Of a stretch of DNA of 64,000 nucleotides, positions 34,851 to 43,521 are shown piece by piece. The stretch covers positions 3,966,501-4,030,500 of the forward strand of contig NZ_CP017946.1 of NCBI RefSeq assembly GCF_003952665.1. Reading direction: 5' to 3'. This stretch comes from Bosea sp. Tri-49 (lineage in GTDB: Bacteria; Pseudomonadota; Alphaproteobacteria; Rhizobiales; Beijerinckiaceae). Each line of letters starts with the position of its first letter. The stretch's first letter is position 1. The notes under the pieces were generated by a model. The model saw nothing but the letters and a program-made list of their open reading frames with translations, was not told the origin of the DNA and did no database searches. A program made the translations under genes and the position numbers.

Positions 34851-37154
34851 ATGGCACCCATGCTCTCTCTCGCGCCTGCACCGGTTGCGGACGGCCTGAG
34901 CCCGCAGCTGGATCTGTCCCGGCTGAGCGGCTCGGTCTTCCTGCTGAGCTGGACCATCGAAGCGCCCGTACTCTCCCGCCCGCGTATTGCGCTGACGGCG
35001 CGCGAGAAGCGCCTCGCCTCGGGCTCGATCGCGCTCGCCCTCGGCGACGGCCGCATGCGCGTGCTGGTCGTTTTTCGCCATGGCGCCGGCGACCTCGTCG
35101 CAACCCTGTCGGACGACAGCCAAGGCGGCGACATCACGGCTCGGTTCGACCCCGATCTCGTCCACGGCATGGCCGATGCGAACGAGCTGGTGCGGGACAT
35201 CACGCCGGATGCGCGACGTACGCTCGCGAACGCACTGATCGGTCATTGGCCCAACCTGTTCGGCCTCAGCGAGAGCGCGAGCTATCTTGGTTTCCTGCGC
35301 CAGTTCCTGCTGATCCTCGCGCGCAAGCCGGCTGCGGCAGCACCGGTCGCTAAGCTCGTCGAAGGCAAGGTCCTGCTGGAATCGACGGTTCCCGGCCGGC
35401 TTCCCGGCGTGCGCGCCGCTTACCGCCTCGATTCGGGCGGGCTGTCGCGCCTCTCCGCCGGGCCGCGGCTCGGGCGCCCGGATCGCGCCGGCAACCGTCC
35501 CTTGCACCTGATCATCGACGAATTCTCGCCTCAGGCCGGCGGCCTGCTGATCCTTCAGGCTGAATCCGGTCTGATCGTGCGCGCGGTCACGCCGCGGCAG
35601 GACATTCCCTCGCTGGGGCGCTGGTGGGCCGGCAAGGCCAGCCAGCGCGACGGCCTGCGCAACTGGCTCGTCGAGCAGCTCACCGGCCTCTCCGAACAGG
35701 GCCGCCTGCTGGCGATCGAGATGCAGCGCCGGCTTCCCCTTGCCGTCCAGACCGTGCGGCGCAATGACGACGTCCCTTCGGCCGAGCTCGACCTTGCCAT
35801 CACGACACCGGCTGGCCTGTTGCTGGGCGGCTGGTATCGCGATGCCGAGGGCGTGGTCGAAGAGGTGCTGCTGCACCGCTCTGAAGGCGAGCCGACACCG
35901 GTGCTCGAGCGGCTGGAGCGTTTCCCGGCACTGTTGCCGGCCGGCTCCAACGGTGACGTGAAGCGTGCCACCGGCTTTGCGGCGCTGGTCCCGGGTTACG
36001 CTTCGGGCGCGCCCGTTCTGCAGCCGCGGGTCGAGCTCAGGTTGAAATCCGGCACTGTCCTGTCGCTGCGCCCCGCCGTGCAGCCGGCGGACACCGTCGC
36101 GATCCGCGCCCGGGCGCTGGCCGCGATCCCGCCGCAGCATCTCAGTGCCCAGATGCTGGAACGGACGATCGCGCCGGTGCTGGCGGAATGCCAGAAGGCG
36201 CTGCGCGAGACCCTGCCGGAGCCGCAGGTCAGGAGCTTCGGCAAGGCGCCTGCCAATCCGGCGGTTTCAGTCGTGATCCCGCTCTATCGCGTCTACGAGT
36301 TCCTACGCGTGCAGGTCTCAGCCTTCGCGGCCGATCGCTGGTTCAGCGAGCAGGCCGAGCTGATCTATGTGCTCGACTCGCCCGAGCATGAGGCCGAGGT
36401 CGCCCATCTCCTCGGCGGGCTCTTCCTCGCCTATGGCCTGCCGATGCAGCTCGTCGTGATGGGCCGCAATGGCGGCTTCTCCGCTGCCTGCAATGCTGGT
36501 GCGGCAGCCTCGCGTGGGCAGGCGTTGGCCCTCGTCAACTCCGACGTGATCCCTGACAGCGAAGGCTGGCTGCCGGCGCTGGTCCAGCGGCTCGACCGGC
36601 ACAAGCGCATCGGCGCGGTCGGTCCCAAGCTGCTCTACGATGACGGCTCACTGCAGCATGCCGGGCTTTACTTCAAGCGCGACAGCAAAGGCACCTGGCT
36701 CAACCATCATTACTTCAAGGGCATGCCGAGCCATTACGCGCCGGCCAATGTCGAACGGCCGGTCCCCGGCGTCACCGGCGCCTGCATCGTGCTGTCGCGG
36801 GCGCTGTTCATGGAAGTCGGCGGCTTCGACGACAGCTATGTGATCGGCGATTACGAAGACAGCGACCTCTGCCTGAAGATCGCCCGGGCGGGGCTCGGCA
36901 TCGTCTATGTGCCGAGCGTCTCGCTCTACCATCTCGAGCGCCAGTCGATCTCGAAGAGCCTCGACTACACCCGCGGCGTCGCCTCGCAGCACAATTCCTG
37001 GCTCCAGACCAAGCGCTGGGACGGTGAGATCGAGGCGCTGATGGCGGCGATCGACAAACCCGCGTCGCAGCAGCCCGCACCGGCGCAGGGACTTCGTGCT
37101 GACGCTGAATTTCTCCTCTCCCGCGCCAATCTCAGGAGGGCCACAGCGGCATGA
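34851..37154 (+). CDS. Glycosyltransferase family 2 protein with large N-terminal domain
   Basis: A 767-aa protein. Residues from about 467 form a GT2 domain: VSVVIPLYRVYEFLRVQVSA, then a catalytic DxD-type NSDV (563-566), DDGSLQHAGLYFKR and the acceptor-side DYEDSDLCLKIARAG. The first 460 residues have no clear domain; they include a beta-rich region and a segment near residue 260 (WWAGKASQRDGLRNWLVEQL). It likely adds sugars from a nucleotide donor in the cytoplasm. ATG 34851 and 34860 are both possible. It begins the glycan operon and overlaps the methyltransferase start by 4 bp. Confidence 0.82.
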   Translation: MAPMLSLAPAPVADGLSPQLDLSRLSGSVFLLSWTIEAPVLSRPRIALTAREKRLASGSIALALGDGRMRVLVVFRHGAGDLVATLSDDSQGGDITARFDPDLVHGMADANELVRDITPDARRTLANALIGHWPNLFGLSESASYLGFLRQFLLILARKPAAAAPVAKLVEGKVLLESTVPGRLPGVRAAYRLDSGGLSRLSAGPRLGRPDRAGNRPLHLIIDEFSPQAGGLLILQAESGLIVRAVTPRQDIPSLGRWWAGKASQRDGLRNWLVEQLTGLSEQGRLLAIEMQRRLPLAVQTVRRNDDVPSAELDLAITTPAGLLLGGWYRDAEGVVEEVLLHRSEGEPTPVLERLERFPALLPAGSNGDVKRATGFAALVPGYASGAPVLQPRVELRLKSGTVLSLRPAVQPADTVAIRARALAAIPPQHLSAQMLERTIAPVLAECQKALRETLPEPQVRSFGKAPANPAVSVVIPLYRVYEFLRVQVSAFAADRWFSEQAELIYVLDSPEHEAEVAHLLGGLFLAYGLPMQLVVMGRNGGFSAACNAGAAASRGQALALVNSDVIPDSEGWLPALVQRLDRHKRIGAVGPKLLYDDGSLQHAGLYFKRDSKGTWLNHHYFKGMPSHYAPANVERPVPGVTGACIVLSRALFMEVGGFDDSYVIGDYEDSDLCLKIARAGLGIVYVPSVSLYHLERQSISKSLDYTRGVASQHNSWLQTKRWDGEIEALMAAIDKPASQQPAPAQGLRADAEFLLSRANLRRATAA

Positions 37155-37984
37155 CGGCGACCCTGGCCTTGCGACAGTCCACGCCGGAACCGGCTCCCAC
37201 GATCGAACCGGCGACCCCCGAGCTCGCCTGGCTGATGGCCCATGTCCAGACGAACCGCTTCCTGCCGCACCCGCCGCCGGATTCGATCTTCGTCGGCGAC
37301 GGCGATTATCGCGCCATCGGCGCCGAGTTTCTCGGCCATTTCGTCCGGATCGGCCGGCTGAAGCCGCATGAGCGCGTCTTCGACATCGGCTGCGGCATCG
37401 GCCGCATGGCCGTGCCGCTGACGCAGTATCTCGACCCCGAGCGCGGCAGCTATGACGGCGTCGATCCCGTCATGGACGGCATCCTCTGGTGCGCCCAGAC
37501 GATCTCACCGGCTTATCCGCGCTTCCGCTTCCAGCGCCTCGACATCGCCCACCCGCTCTACAATCCGCAGGGTTCGCTGCCGGGCAACGAGGTGCGCTTC
37601 GGCTTCGCCAACCAGAGCTTCGACTTCATCACCATGACCTCGGTGGCGACGCACCTGCCGCCCGACGAACTCGTGGTCTACCTGAACGAGGCGGCGCGCC
37701 TGCTCGCGCCGGGCGGACGTCTGTTCCTGACCGCCTTCGCGCTCGATGGGCAAGTCACCGGCCAGGAGCGCTTGAAGTTCCGGCGCTGGGGCGAGGGGCC
37801 AGGTTGGTACGCGATCGAGGAGGCGCCGCTGGCGGCCGCTGGGATCGACGCCGGCTTCCTGCTCGAGCACGCGACGCAGGCCGGTCTCGCCGTCGAGCGA
37901 CTGGACCCCGGCCATTGGCGCGGCCAGAGCGCGGCTCACTACCAGGATCTGCTGGTCGCGGTGAAACCGGGGGTTCAGCGATGA
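37151..37984 (+). CDS. Class I SAM-dependent methyltransferase
   Basis: A 277-aa methyltransferase. SAM-binding motif I is VFDIGCGIGRMAVPL near residue 75, and the post-motif strand SFDFITMTSVATHLPPDELV is typical. It may cap or modify a sugar chain. Start and stop overlap its neighbours (ATGA both sides), so it is translationally coupled to both glycosyltransferases. Confidence 0.85.
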   Translation: MTATLALRQSTPEPAPTIEPATPELAWLMAHVQTNRFLPHPPPDSIFVGDGDYRAIGAEFLGHFVRIGRLKPHERVFDIGCGIGRMAVPLTQYLDPERGSYDGVDPVMDGILWCAQTISPAYPRFRFQRLDIAHPLYNPQGSLPGNEVRFGFANQSFDFITMTSVATHLPPDELVVYLNEAARLLAPGGRLFLTAFALDGQVTGQERLKFRRWGEGPGWYAIEEAPLAAAGIDAGFLLEHATQAGLAVERLDPGHWRGQSAAHYQDLLVAVKPGVQR

Positions 37985-39234
37985 GCCGGCGTATCCTCGT
38001 CGTCGCCCATAACCATCCGGACCTGCATCCCGGCGGCACCGAGATCTTCGCCCATGACCTCGCGAAGGCCTATCGCGGCGAGGGCTGCGAGGTGCTCTTT
38101 CTCGGCGCGACCAATGCGATCCACCGCCAGCCCCATCCCGGCACCGCCTTCCAGGCGACCGGAGCGGATGGCGACCTGCTGTTGTGGAGCGGCCATTTCG
38201 ACCGCTTCCACCTCAGCCAGATCGACCATTACGGCACCTTGCAGGATCTCGGCTCGCTGCTGACCGAGTTCCGGCCGGACGTGATCCACGTCCACCATCT
38301 CGTGCTGATCGGCGCCGAGTTCCTGGCGCTGGCCCGGCGACTCTTGCCGCAAGCGTCGATCGTGATGACGCTGCACGACTATTATTCGATCTGCCATCAT
38401 GACGGGCTGATGGTGCGGGCGAGCGACAAGCAGCGCTGCACCGGCGCCACGCCCGGCAAATGCCATGGCTGCTTCCCCGAGATCGGCCCGGACCGCTTCC
38501 TGCTGCGCGAGCGTTTCCTCAAGACGCATCTTGCCGCCGTCGACCGCTTCGTCGCGCCGAGCCGTTTCCTGCGCCAGCGCTACATCGACTGGGGCCTGCC
38601 GGGCGAGAAGATCGAGGTCGTCGCCAATGCCCGGCCGGCGCAGATACCGGTGCCGCACCGGCACACCCATGGCGCCCGCAACCGCTTCGGCTATTTCGGC
38701 AACCTCAACCCGTGGAAGGGCGTGCTGCCGCTCCTGCAGGCGGCCAAGCTCCTGCGCGAGCAGGGTGCTGATGGTTTCGAACTGCGCATCCATGGCGGTG
38801 CGCCGTTCCAGAGCGAGGCCTTTACAACAGCCCTCGACAAGGCCCTGGCGGAAGCCGGCGCCGAAGTTACGCATTGCGGCCCCTATCGCCGCGACGAGAT
38901 GCCGGACCTGATGGCCGAGGTCGACTGGGTGGTGATGCCCTCGATCTGGTACGAGAACGCACCCCTCGTCATCCAGGAAGCGTTCCAGCACCTGCGGCCG
39001 GTGATCGCCAGCAATATCGGCGGCATGGCCGAGATGGTGCGCGACGGCGTCGACGGGCTGCACGCCCGCCCGGGCGATCCCCGCCATCTCGCGCAAGTGA
39101 TGGCGCGCGCCGCGGGCGAGGACGGGCTCTGGCATCGCCTCGTCGACGGCATCGCCCCACAACCCGGCATGGACGACTGCGCGCAGGCGCACCTTGCCCT
39201 GTTCGATCAACTCAAACTGGCGGAGGCGGCATGA
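37981..39234 (+). CDS. Glycosyltransferase family 4 protein
   Basis: A 417-aa GT-B enzyme. N-terminal RILVVAHNHPDLHPGGTEIF carries the GGTE acceptor loop. HDYYSICHHDGLMVR and the cysteine-bearing CTGATPGKCHGCFPE are shared with the second GT4 of this cluster. The C-terminal donor half has NRFGYFGNLNPWKGVLPLLQ and the ExxxxxE region APLVIQEAFQHLRPVIASN. Two in-cluster paralogues of this kind suggest two similar linkages in the glycan. Confidence 0.87.
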   Translation: MSRRILVVAHNHPDLHPGGTEIFAHDLAKAYRGEGCEVLFLGATNAIHRQPHPGTAFQATGADGDLLLWSGHFDRFHLSQIDHYGTLQDLGSLLTEFRPDVIHVHHLVLIGAEFLALARRLLPQASIVMTLHDYYSICHHDGLMVRASDKQRCTGATPGKCHGCFPEIGPDRFLLRERFLKTHLAAVDRFVAPSRFLRQRYIDWGLPGEKIEVVANARPAQIPVPHRHTHGARNRFGYFGNLNPWKGVLPLLQAAKLLREQGADGFELRIHGGAPFQSEAFTTALDKALAEAGAEVTHCGPYRRDEMPDLMAEVDWVVMPSIWYENAPLVIQEAFQHLRPVIASNIGGMAEMVRDGVDGLHARPGDPRHLAQVMARAAGEDGLWHRLVDGIAPQPGMDDCAQAHLALFDQLKLAEAA

Positions 39235-39998
39235 CCAGCATGACGACGATGCACAGTCCGGATGGTACCGTGAGCGAAGCGAGCGAGACCCCGGCAAAGC
39301 TCAACGGGCGCGTCGACGCGCTCGACGGCAACCGGCTGCATGGCTGGATCTGGGACGAGGCCCGTCCCGAGGAGCGGCTGACCGTGCGCCTGATGCGTCA
39401 CGGCCTCAAGGTGCAGGAGGCGGTCGCCGACCAGGGCCGCATCGACCTGCGCCGCAACGGCATCGGCGACGGCAGGCATGCCTTCGCCATGGAGCTCGAC
39501 GACCGGACGGCGGCGGCGCGGGATGCGCTGACCATCGTCGGTGTCTCCCCGAGCACCGGCGCCGAGCTCGAACTCCGCCTGCCGCCGCCGGCCGAACTTG
39601 CGGCAGAGGCGGCGATCGCCGTGCCGCTGGCCCGCTTCTTCGACCGGGTCGAGGCGCTGATCGCCTTGCAGCGACGCTCGCAGCTGACCCAGAAGGAATT
39701 GCTCGACAAGGTCGGCGAGCTCGGCGTGCAGCTGGCGGAATATCGTCAGCGTGAGGCCGAGACCAAGCACTCGGAGGAGAGCGAGGGCAACGGCGCAGTC
39801 GCGACGCGGCTCGCCGAGCTCGACGTCTTCCAGATGCGCTTCGACCAGACGCTACGCGCCTTCGACGACCGGCTTGTCGCGATCCGCAAGGAGGCAAAGG
39901 CGCCGCTGCGGCAGGTCACCGTCGTCCTCGGCTTCCTCTCGGGCCTCGCCGCGGTGCTCTCCTTCGCCACGCTCACCGTCATGCTGATGAGTAACTGA
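39231..39998 (+). CDS. Tail-anchored coiled-coil membrane protein with GWxxD domain, function unknown
   Basis: A 255-aa protein not assignable to a known enzyme. Residues about 23-90 form a small beta domain with GRVDALDGNRLHGWIWDEAR and GIGDGRHAF, a pattern often found attached to surface-glycan proteins. A coiled-coil-prone region at about 130-225 is rich in Q/E/R (RRSQLTQKELLDKVGELGVQ). A single membrane helix closes the chain (VLGFLSGLAAVLSFATLTVM). It may act as a membrane scaffold for the flanking glycosyltransferases (inference). It overlaps the preceding GT4 by 4 bp. Confidence 0.7.
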   Translation: MTSMTTMHSPDGTVSEASETPAKLNGRVDALDGNRLHGWIWDEARPEERLTVRLMRHGLKVQEAVADQGRIDLRRNGIGDGRHAFAMELDDRTAAARDALTIVGVSPSTGAELELRLPPPAELAAEAAIAVPLARFFDRVEALIALQRRSQLTQKELLDKVGELGVQLAEYRQREAETKHSEESEGNGAVATRLAELDVFQMRFDQTLRAFDDRLVAIRKEAKAPLRQVTVVLGFLSGLAAVLSFATLTVMLMSN

Positions 39999-40001
39999 GC
40001 G

Positions 40002-42182
40002 ATGAACGAGGTCATCATCCCCGAGCGGACCGTTATCAGCCCCGCGCCAACCGTCGCCTGGACCCCGCTCGGCGAGAACGCGATCCTGGTGATGAGCGCC
40101 TGCGATGCGCTGCCAGGCAAGGTGCCGGTCGCGGTCGACGGCAATCCGCGCAACCGGGTCGAGACCATGGCGCTGACCTGGCGCCGGCCGCAGGCCGACG
40201 CTGCACACGCCACTGGCTTCCTCTGCCTCGCTCCTGCCCCGTCGCCCGACCGCGCCGGCTCGGGCGCGATCCTGCTCGGCCGGCCGGGCCGACCCTTGCG
40301 GCTGATCCTGGCGCCGAAGCCGATGCCGCTACAGGCCTTCCTCGCGGCGCTCGCGGACGAAGCCGGCCAGGCCTTCCCGACTGTCGTCGACGGGCTCCTG
40401 GAAGTGCTGCTCGCCGGCAAATCGAATCCGCGGCGCCTGCGCGCCGTCGGCATGCTGCTGCAATCGGTCGCCAAGCCCGGGGGCTTCGTCGAGGTGATGG
40501 GCCCGCTCGACGACAGCATCTTCGTGCAAGGCTGGACCGCGAACTTCGCCGCCGGGCGGACCAAGCTGCTGGTCGCCCATGGTGGGCTATCGCCGGCCGT
40601 GCTGGAAGCGGGAACCTTCGAGCGCGACGACCTCGGCGAGGGCGCGCGCGGCTTCTTCGGCCTGCTGGAAGAGTGCGCCATACGCCATCCCAGCGAAATC
40701 GAGCGACTGTTCTTCCGCGCCAATGACGGCTGGCGCGCGCTCGAGGTCTATGAGCGCCATGTCGTGCTCGAGCAGATCACCGTGCCGGGCCATCTGCGTG
40801 ACGGACTGCAGCGCGGCACCGCCCCAGCCGCCACCGTCGAGAAGCTGAAGCACGCCTCACAGCGCTTCGACGGACGCGATACCATCTCCTTCCTCGACCA
40901 GCCGGTGCGGGCCGGCATCGACGACGCCACGATCGTCGAAGGCACCGGCGTCCTGATCATCGGCTGGCTGTTCGATCCGGAACGTCTGGTCGGCGATGTC
41001 GTGCTGCGCAGCGGTACGCAGTCCTGCACCATCGACAAGATCTGGACACGCGCCGTGCGGCCGGACGTCACCGCCGCTTTCGCCGAGGATCCGCGCTTCG
41101 GGCCAGCCATGGCGAGCCGGCGCAACAGTCATGGCTTCATCGTCTTCGCGCCCAAGCTGCTGCCTGAGCCGGGGCAGCCGCTCTATCTCGAATTCGAGGT
41201 CGAGGGCCACGGCCCGGCCTTCCTGCCGCTTGCACCCGGCCGCAACCCGGCCCGGCGCGCGCTGGAGCGGGTCTTCGGCCTGCTCGACCCACGCTCCTCG
41301 ACCGCGACCGCCGTCGTCGAAAAGCAGATCGCCCCTGCGCTGCAAGCCGCCGAGATCGCGCCGCCCAAGGCGATCGAGACGCACGATATCGGCCGTTTCA
41401 ACGCCGATGCCGCCATGGGCCTGGTGATCGGCCTCGATCATCGTCAGCGCGAGCTCTCCAGCCTGTTCGCCTTGCTCGCGATCGATCCCGAGATCAAACC
41501 GCTGCCGATCGTGGTCGCTGCCCCCGGCGAGAGCTTCGACCGGCTCGGCGCCGAGGCGCGCCGACTCGCACGGTTCTATGGGCTCCAGGTCCGCCTCGTC
41601 CTGGTCGAAGGCGTCGAGGATACCTGCGATGCGCTGGAGGCCGGCGTGCGCGCCTGCCGCTTCCAGACGGTGGCGCTGCTCTCCGGCGCGGCCCAGATCC
41701 GGATGCCCGGCTGGCTCGGGCGGCTGGAGCGCGCCTATCGCGGCCGCGGCGGCCACTGCGTCGCGAGCCCGACCCTGCTGTTCGAGGACAACTCGATCCG
41801 CTGGGCCGGCGCCTGGCTCGAAGGCGAAGGCGCCGGACGGCGCGTCTACAACCGCTTCGTCGGCTATCCCTTGGATGCGATCGGCAGCCTCGGGCCGATG
41901 GAGGTCGCCGCCGGTGCGACCGAATGCTGCGTGATGTCGCGCAACGCCTTCCTCGAGGTCGACGGCTTCTCGCGCAGCTACTTCACCACCGGCGAGAAGG
42001 GTCTCGATCTCTGCCTGAAGCTCCGGATGAACGGCGTGCCGTCGCTCTGGGTGCCCGAGGTCGAGATCTATGTCGTCGAGGACGGTGAGACCCGCCCGCA
42101 TGTCGGCGCGCTGATCAGCCTCGCCGACCGCACCAGTTTCGACCGGCGCTGGGCGCTGGCCATTTCCAACATGAGAGGATGA
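40002..42182 (+). CDS. Large GT2-like protein with degenerate catalytic motif
   Basis: A 726-aa paralogue-like companion of the first GT2 protein. A beta domain with IIGWLFDPERLVGDVVLRS occurs near residues 320-340. The GT2-like C-terminal half has LPIVVAAPGESFDRL, LLFEDNSIRWAGAWLEG and LDLCLKLRMNG. At the DxD position, where the first protein has NSDV, it reads SGAAQ (562-566), and the acceptor DYED segment reads GEKGLD. Metal-dependent transfer is therefore doubtful; a regulatory or binding role is possible. It starts 3 bp after the membrane coiled-coil gene and overlaps the next GT4. Confidence 0.72.
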   Translation: MNEVIIPERTVISPAPTVAWTPLGENAILVMSACDALPGKVPVAVDGNPRNRVETMALTWRRPQADAAHATGFLCLAPAPSPDRAGSGAILLGRPGRPLRLILAPKPMPLQAFLAALADEAGQAFPTVVDGLLEVLLAGKSNPRRLRAVGMLLQSVAKPGGFVEVMGPLDDSIFVQGWTANFAAGRTKLLVAHGGLSPAVLEAGTFERDDLGEGARGFFGLLEECAIRHPSEIERLFFRANDGWRALEVYERHVVLEQITVPGHLRDGLQRGTAPAATVEKLKHASQRFDGRDTISFLDQPVRAGIDDATIVEGTGVLIIGWLFDPERLVGDVVLRSGTQSCTIDKIWTRAVRPDVTAAFAEDPRFGPAMASRRNSHGFIVFAPKLLPEPGQPLYLEFEVEGHGPAFLPLAPGRNPARRALERVFGLLDPRSSTATAVVEKQIAPALQAAEIAPPKAIETHDIGRFNADAAMGLVIGLDHRQRELSSLFALLAIDPEIKPLPIVVAAPGESFDRLGAEARRLARFYGLQVRLVLVEGVEDTCDALEAGVRACRFQTVALLSGAAQIRMPGWLGRLERAYRGRGGHCVASPTLLFEDNSIRWAGAWLEGEGAGRRVYNRFVGYPLDAIGSLGPMEVAAGATECCVMSRNAFLEVDGFSRSYFTTGEKGLDLCLKLRMNGVPSLWVPEVEIYVVEDGETRPHVGALISLADRTSFDRRWALAISNMRG

Positions 42183-43489
42183 GCATGCGTATCCTCGTCG
42201 TCTCGCACGGCCACCCCTCCTTCTCGCTCGGTGGCGCCGAAGTCGCCTCCTACAACCTGCACAAGGGCTTCCGGGCCAAGGCCGAGGTGGACACCCACTA
42301 TCTCGCCCGGGTCGGCGCGCCGACGCCGCGCCATGGCGGCACGGCGCTGATGAGCCTGCGCCAGCGCGGCGGCGAACTGCTCTACTACGCCGAGGAGTAC
42401 GACCACTTCCTGCTGTCGAACCGCGCCACGGACGAGATCGAGCGCGACTTCGTCCGCGTGCTGCGCGACCTCAAGCCTGACGTGGTGCATTTCCACCATT
42501 TCATCGGGCTCGGCCTCGAATGCCTGTTCGCGGTGCGCGACACGCTGCCGGATGCGCTGATCGTGGTGACCTTCCACGAGTATCTCTCGATCTGCCACCA
42601 CCACGGCCAGATGGTGAAGACCGGCGCCTTCAAGCTCTGCTACCGGGCTTCGCCAAGCGACTGCAACGCCTGCTTCCCCGACATCTCGCCGGCGCGCTTC
42701 CTCGCCCGCGAGACCTTCATCAAGGGCATCCTCAACCTCGCCGACCATTTCATCTCGCCAAGCCGCTTCCTGGCCGAGCGCTACCAGCAATGGGGGCTCG
42801 CCGCCGAACGCTTCTCGGTCATCGAGAATGGCATCGACGTCGCCGAGGTGGCGCCGCCGCGGCCTGTGCCCGAAGCCAATGGCCGGCGCTCGCGCTTTGC
42901 CTATTTCGGCCAGCTCACGCCCTACAAGGGCGCCGACGTGCTGATCGACGCCGTCACCCGCATCCCGGAGCAGGTCTGGGGCGAGGACAGCGTGCTCCTC
43001 GTCTATGGCGGCAATCTCGACCGCCAGCCCGAGGCCTATAAGAAGAAGTTCACCGACCTGGTCGAGGCGGCTGGGCGGCGCGTGCGCTTCTGCGGCCCCT
43101 TCCAGAACCACGAGATGCCCAATCTGATGCGTTCGGTCGACTGGGTGGTGATGCCCTCGGTCTGGTGGGAGAATTCGCCGATCGTGATCCAGGAGGCCTT
43201 CTTCCACGGCCGCCCGATCCTCTCCAGCAATCTCGGCGGCATGGCCGAGAAGATCACCGACGAAGTCGACGGGCTGCATTTCCGCTCCAACAGCCCCGAG
43301 GATCTCGTCGATTGCATGACCCGGGCGCTGAGCGAGCCTGGGCTCTGGGAGCGCCTGCGCGCAGGCATCAAGAAGCCGCTCAGCCATGTCGACTGCGCCG
43401 ACCAGCACCTGGCGCTCTACCAGCGCCTGATCGCCGAGCGGGGCATGCCGGCTCCGGCCAATCGCGCCGCCGCGCCGATGATCGCGTGA
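42179..43489 (+). CDS. Glycosyltransferase family 4 protein (second copy)
   Basis: A 436-aa GT-B enzyme related to the other GT4 of the cluster. Shared features are ILVVSHGHPSFSLGGAEVAS, FHEYLSICHHHGQMVKTG, the cysteine pair in CYRASPSDCNACFPD, and the donor-side RFAYFGQLTPYKGADVLIDA with SPIVIQEAFFHGRPILSSN. ATG 42179 overlaps the previous stop; ATG 42185 is also possible. It probably acts on the same glycan, with a different acceptor or linkage. Confidence 0.86.
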   Translation: MSMRILVVSHGHPSFSLGGAEVASYNLHKGFRAKAEVDTHYLARVGAPTPRHGGTALMSLRQRGGELLYYAEEYDHFLLSNRATDEIERDFVRVLRDLKPDVVHFHHFIGLGLECLFAVRDTLPDALIVVTFHEYLSICHHHGQMVKTGAFKLCYRASPSDCNACFPDISPARFLARETFIKGILNLADHFISPSRFLAERYQQWGLAAERFSVIENGIDVAEVAPPRPVPEANGRRSRFAYFGQLTPYKGADVLIDAVTRIPEQVWGEDSVLLVYGGNLDRQPEAYKKKFTDLVEAAGRRVRFCGPFQNHEMPNLMRSVDWVVMPSVWWENSPIVIQEAFFHGRPILSSNLGGMAEKITDEVDGLHFRSNSPEDLVDCMTRALSEPGLWERLRAGIKKPLSHVDCADQHLALYQRLIAERGMPAPANRAAAPMIA

Positions 43490-43521
43490 GCTGCGCGGAC
43501 ACAAGAAGGGAGAACGCAACC

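Noticed and set aside
33976..35103. Long minus-strand reading frame of 375 aa opposite the RTX gene with repeated VVAGA-type units
   Set aside because: It is the complement of the 27-bp RTX repeat; the + strand has a strong ribosome site, RTX motifs and secretion signal, and the minus frame has no recognisable family.
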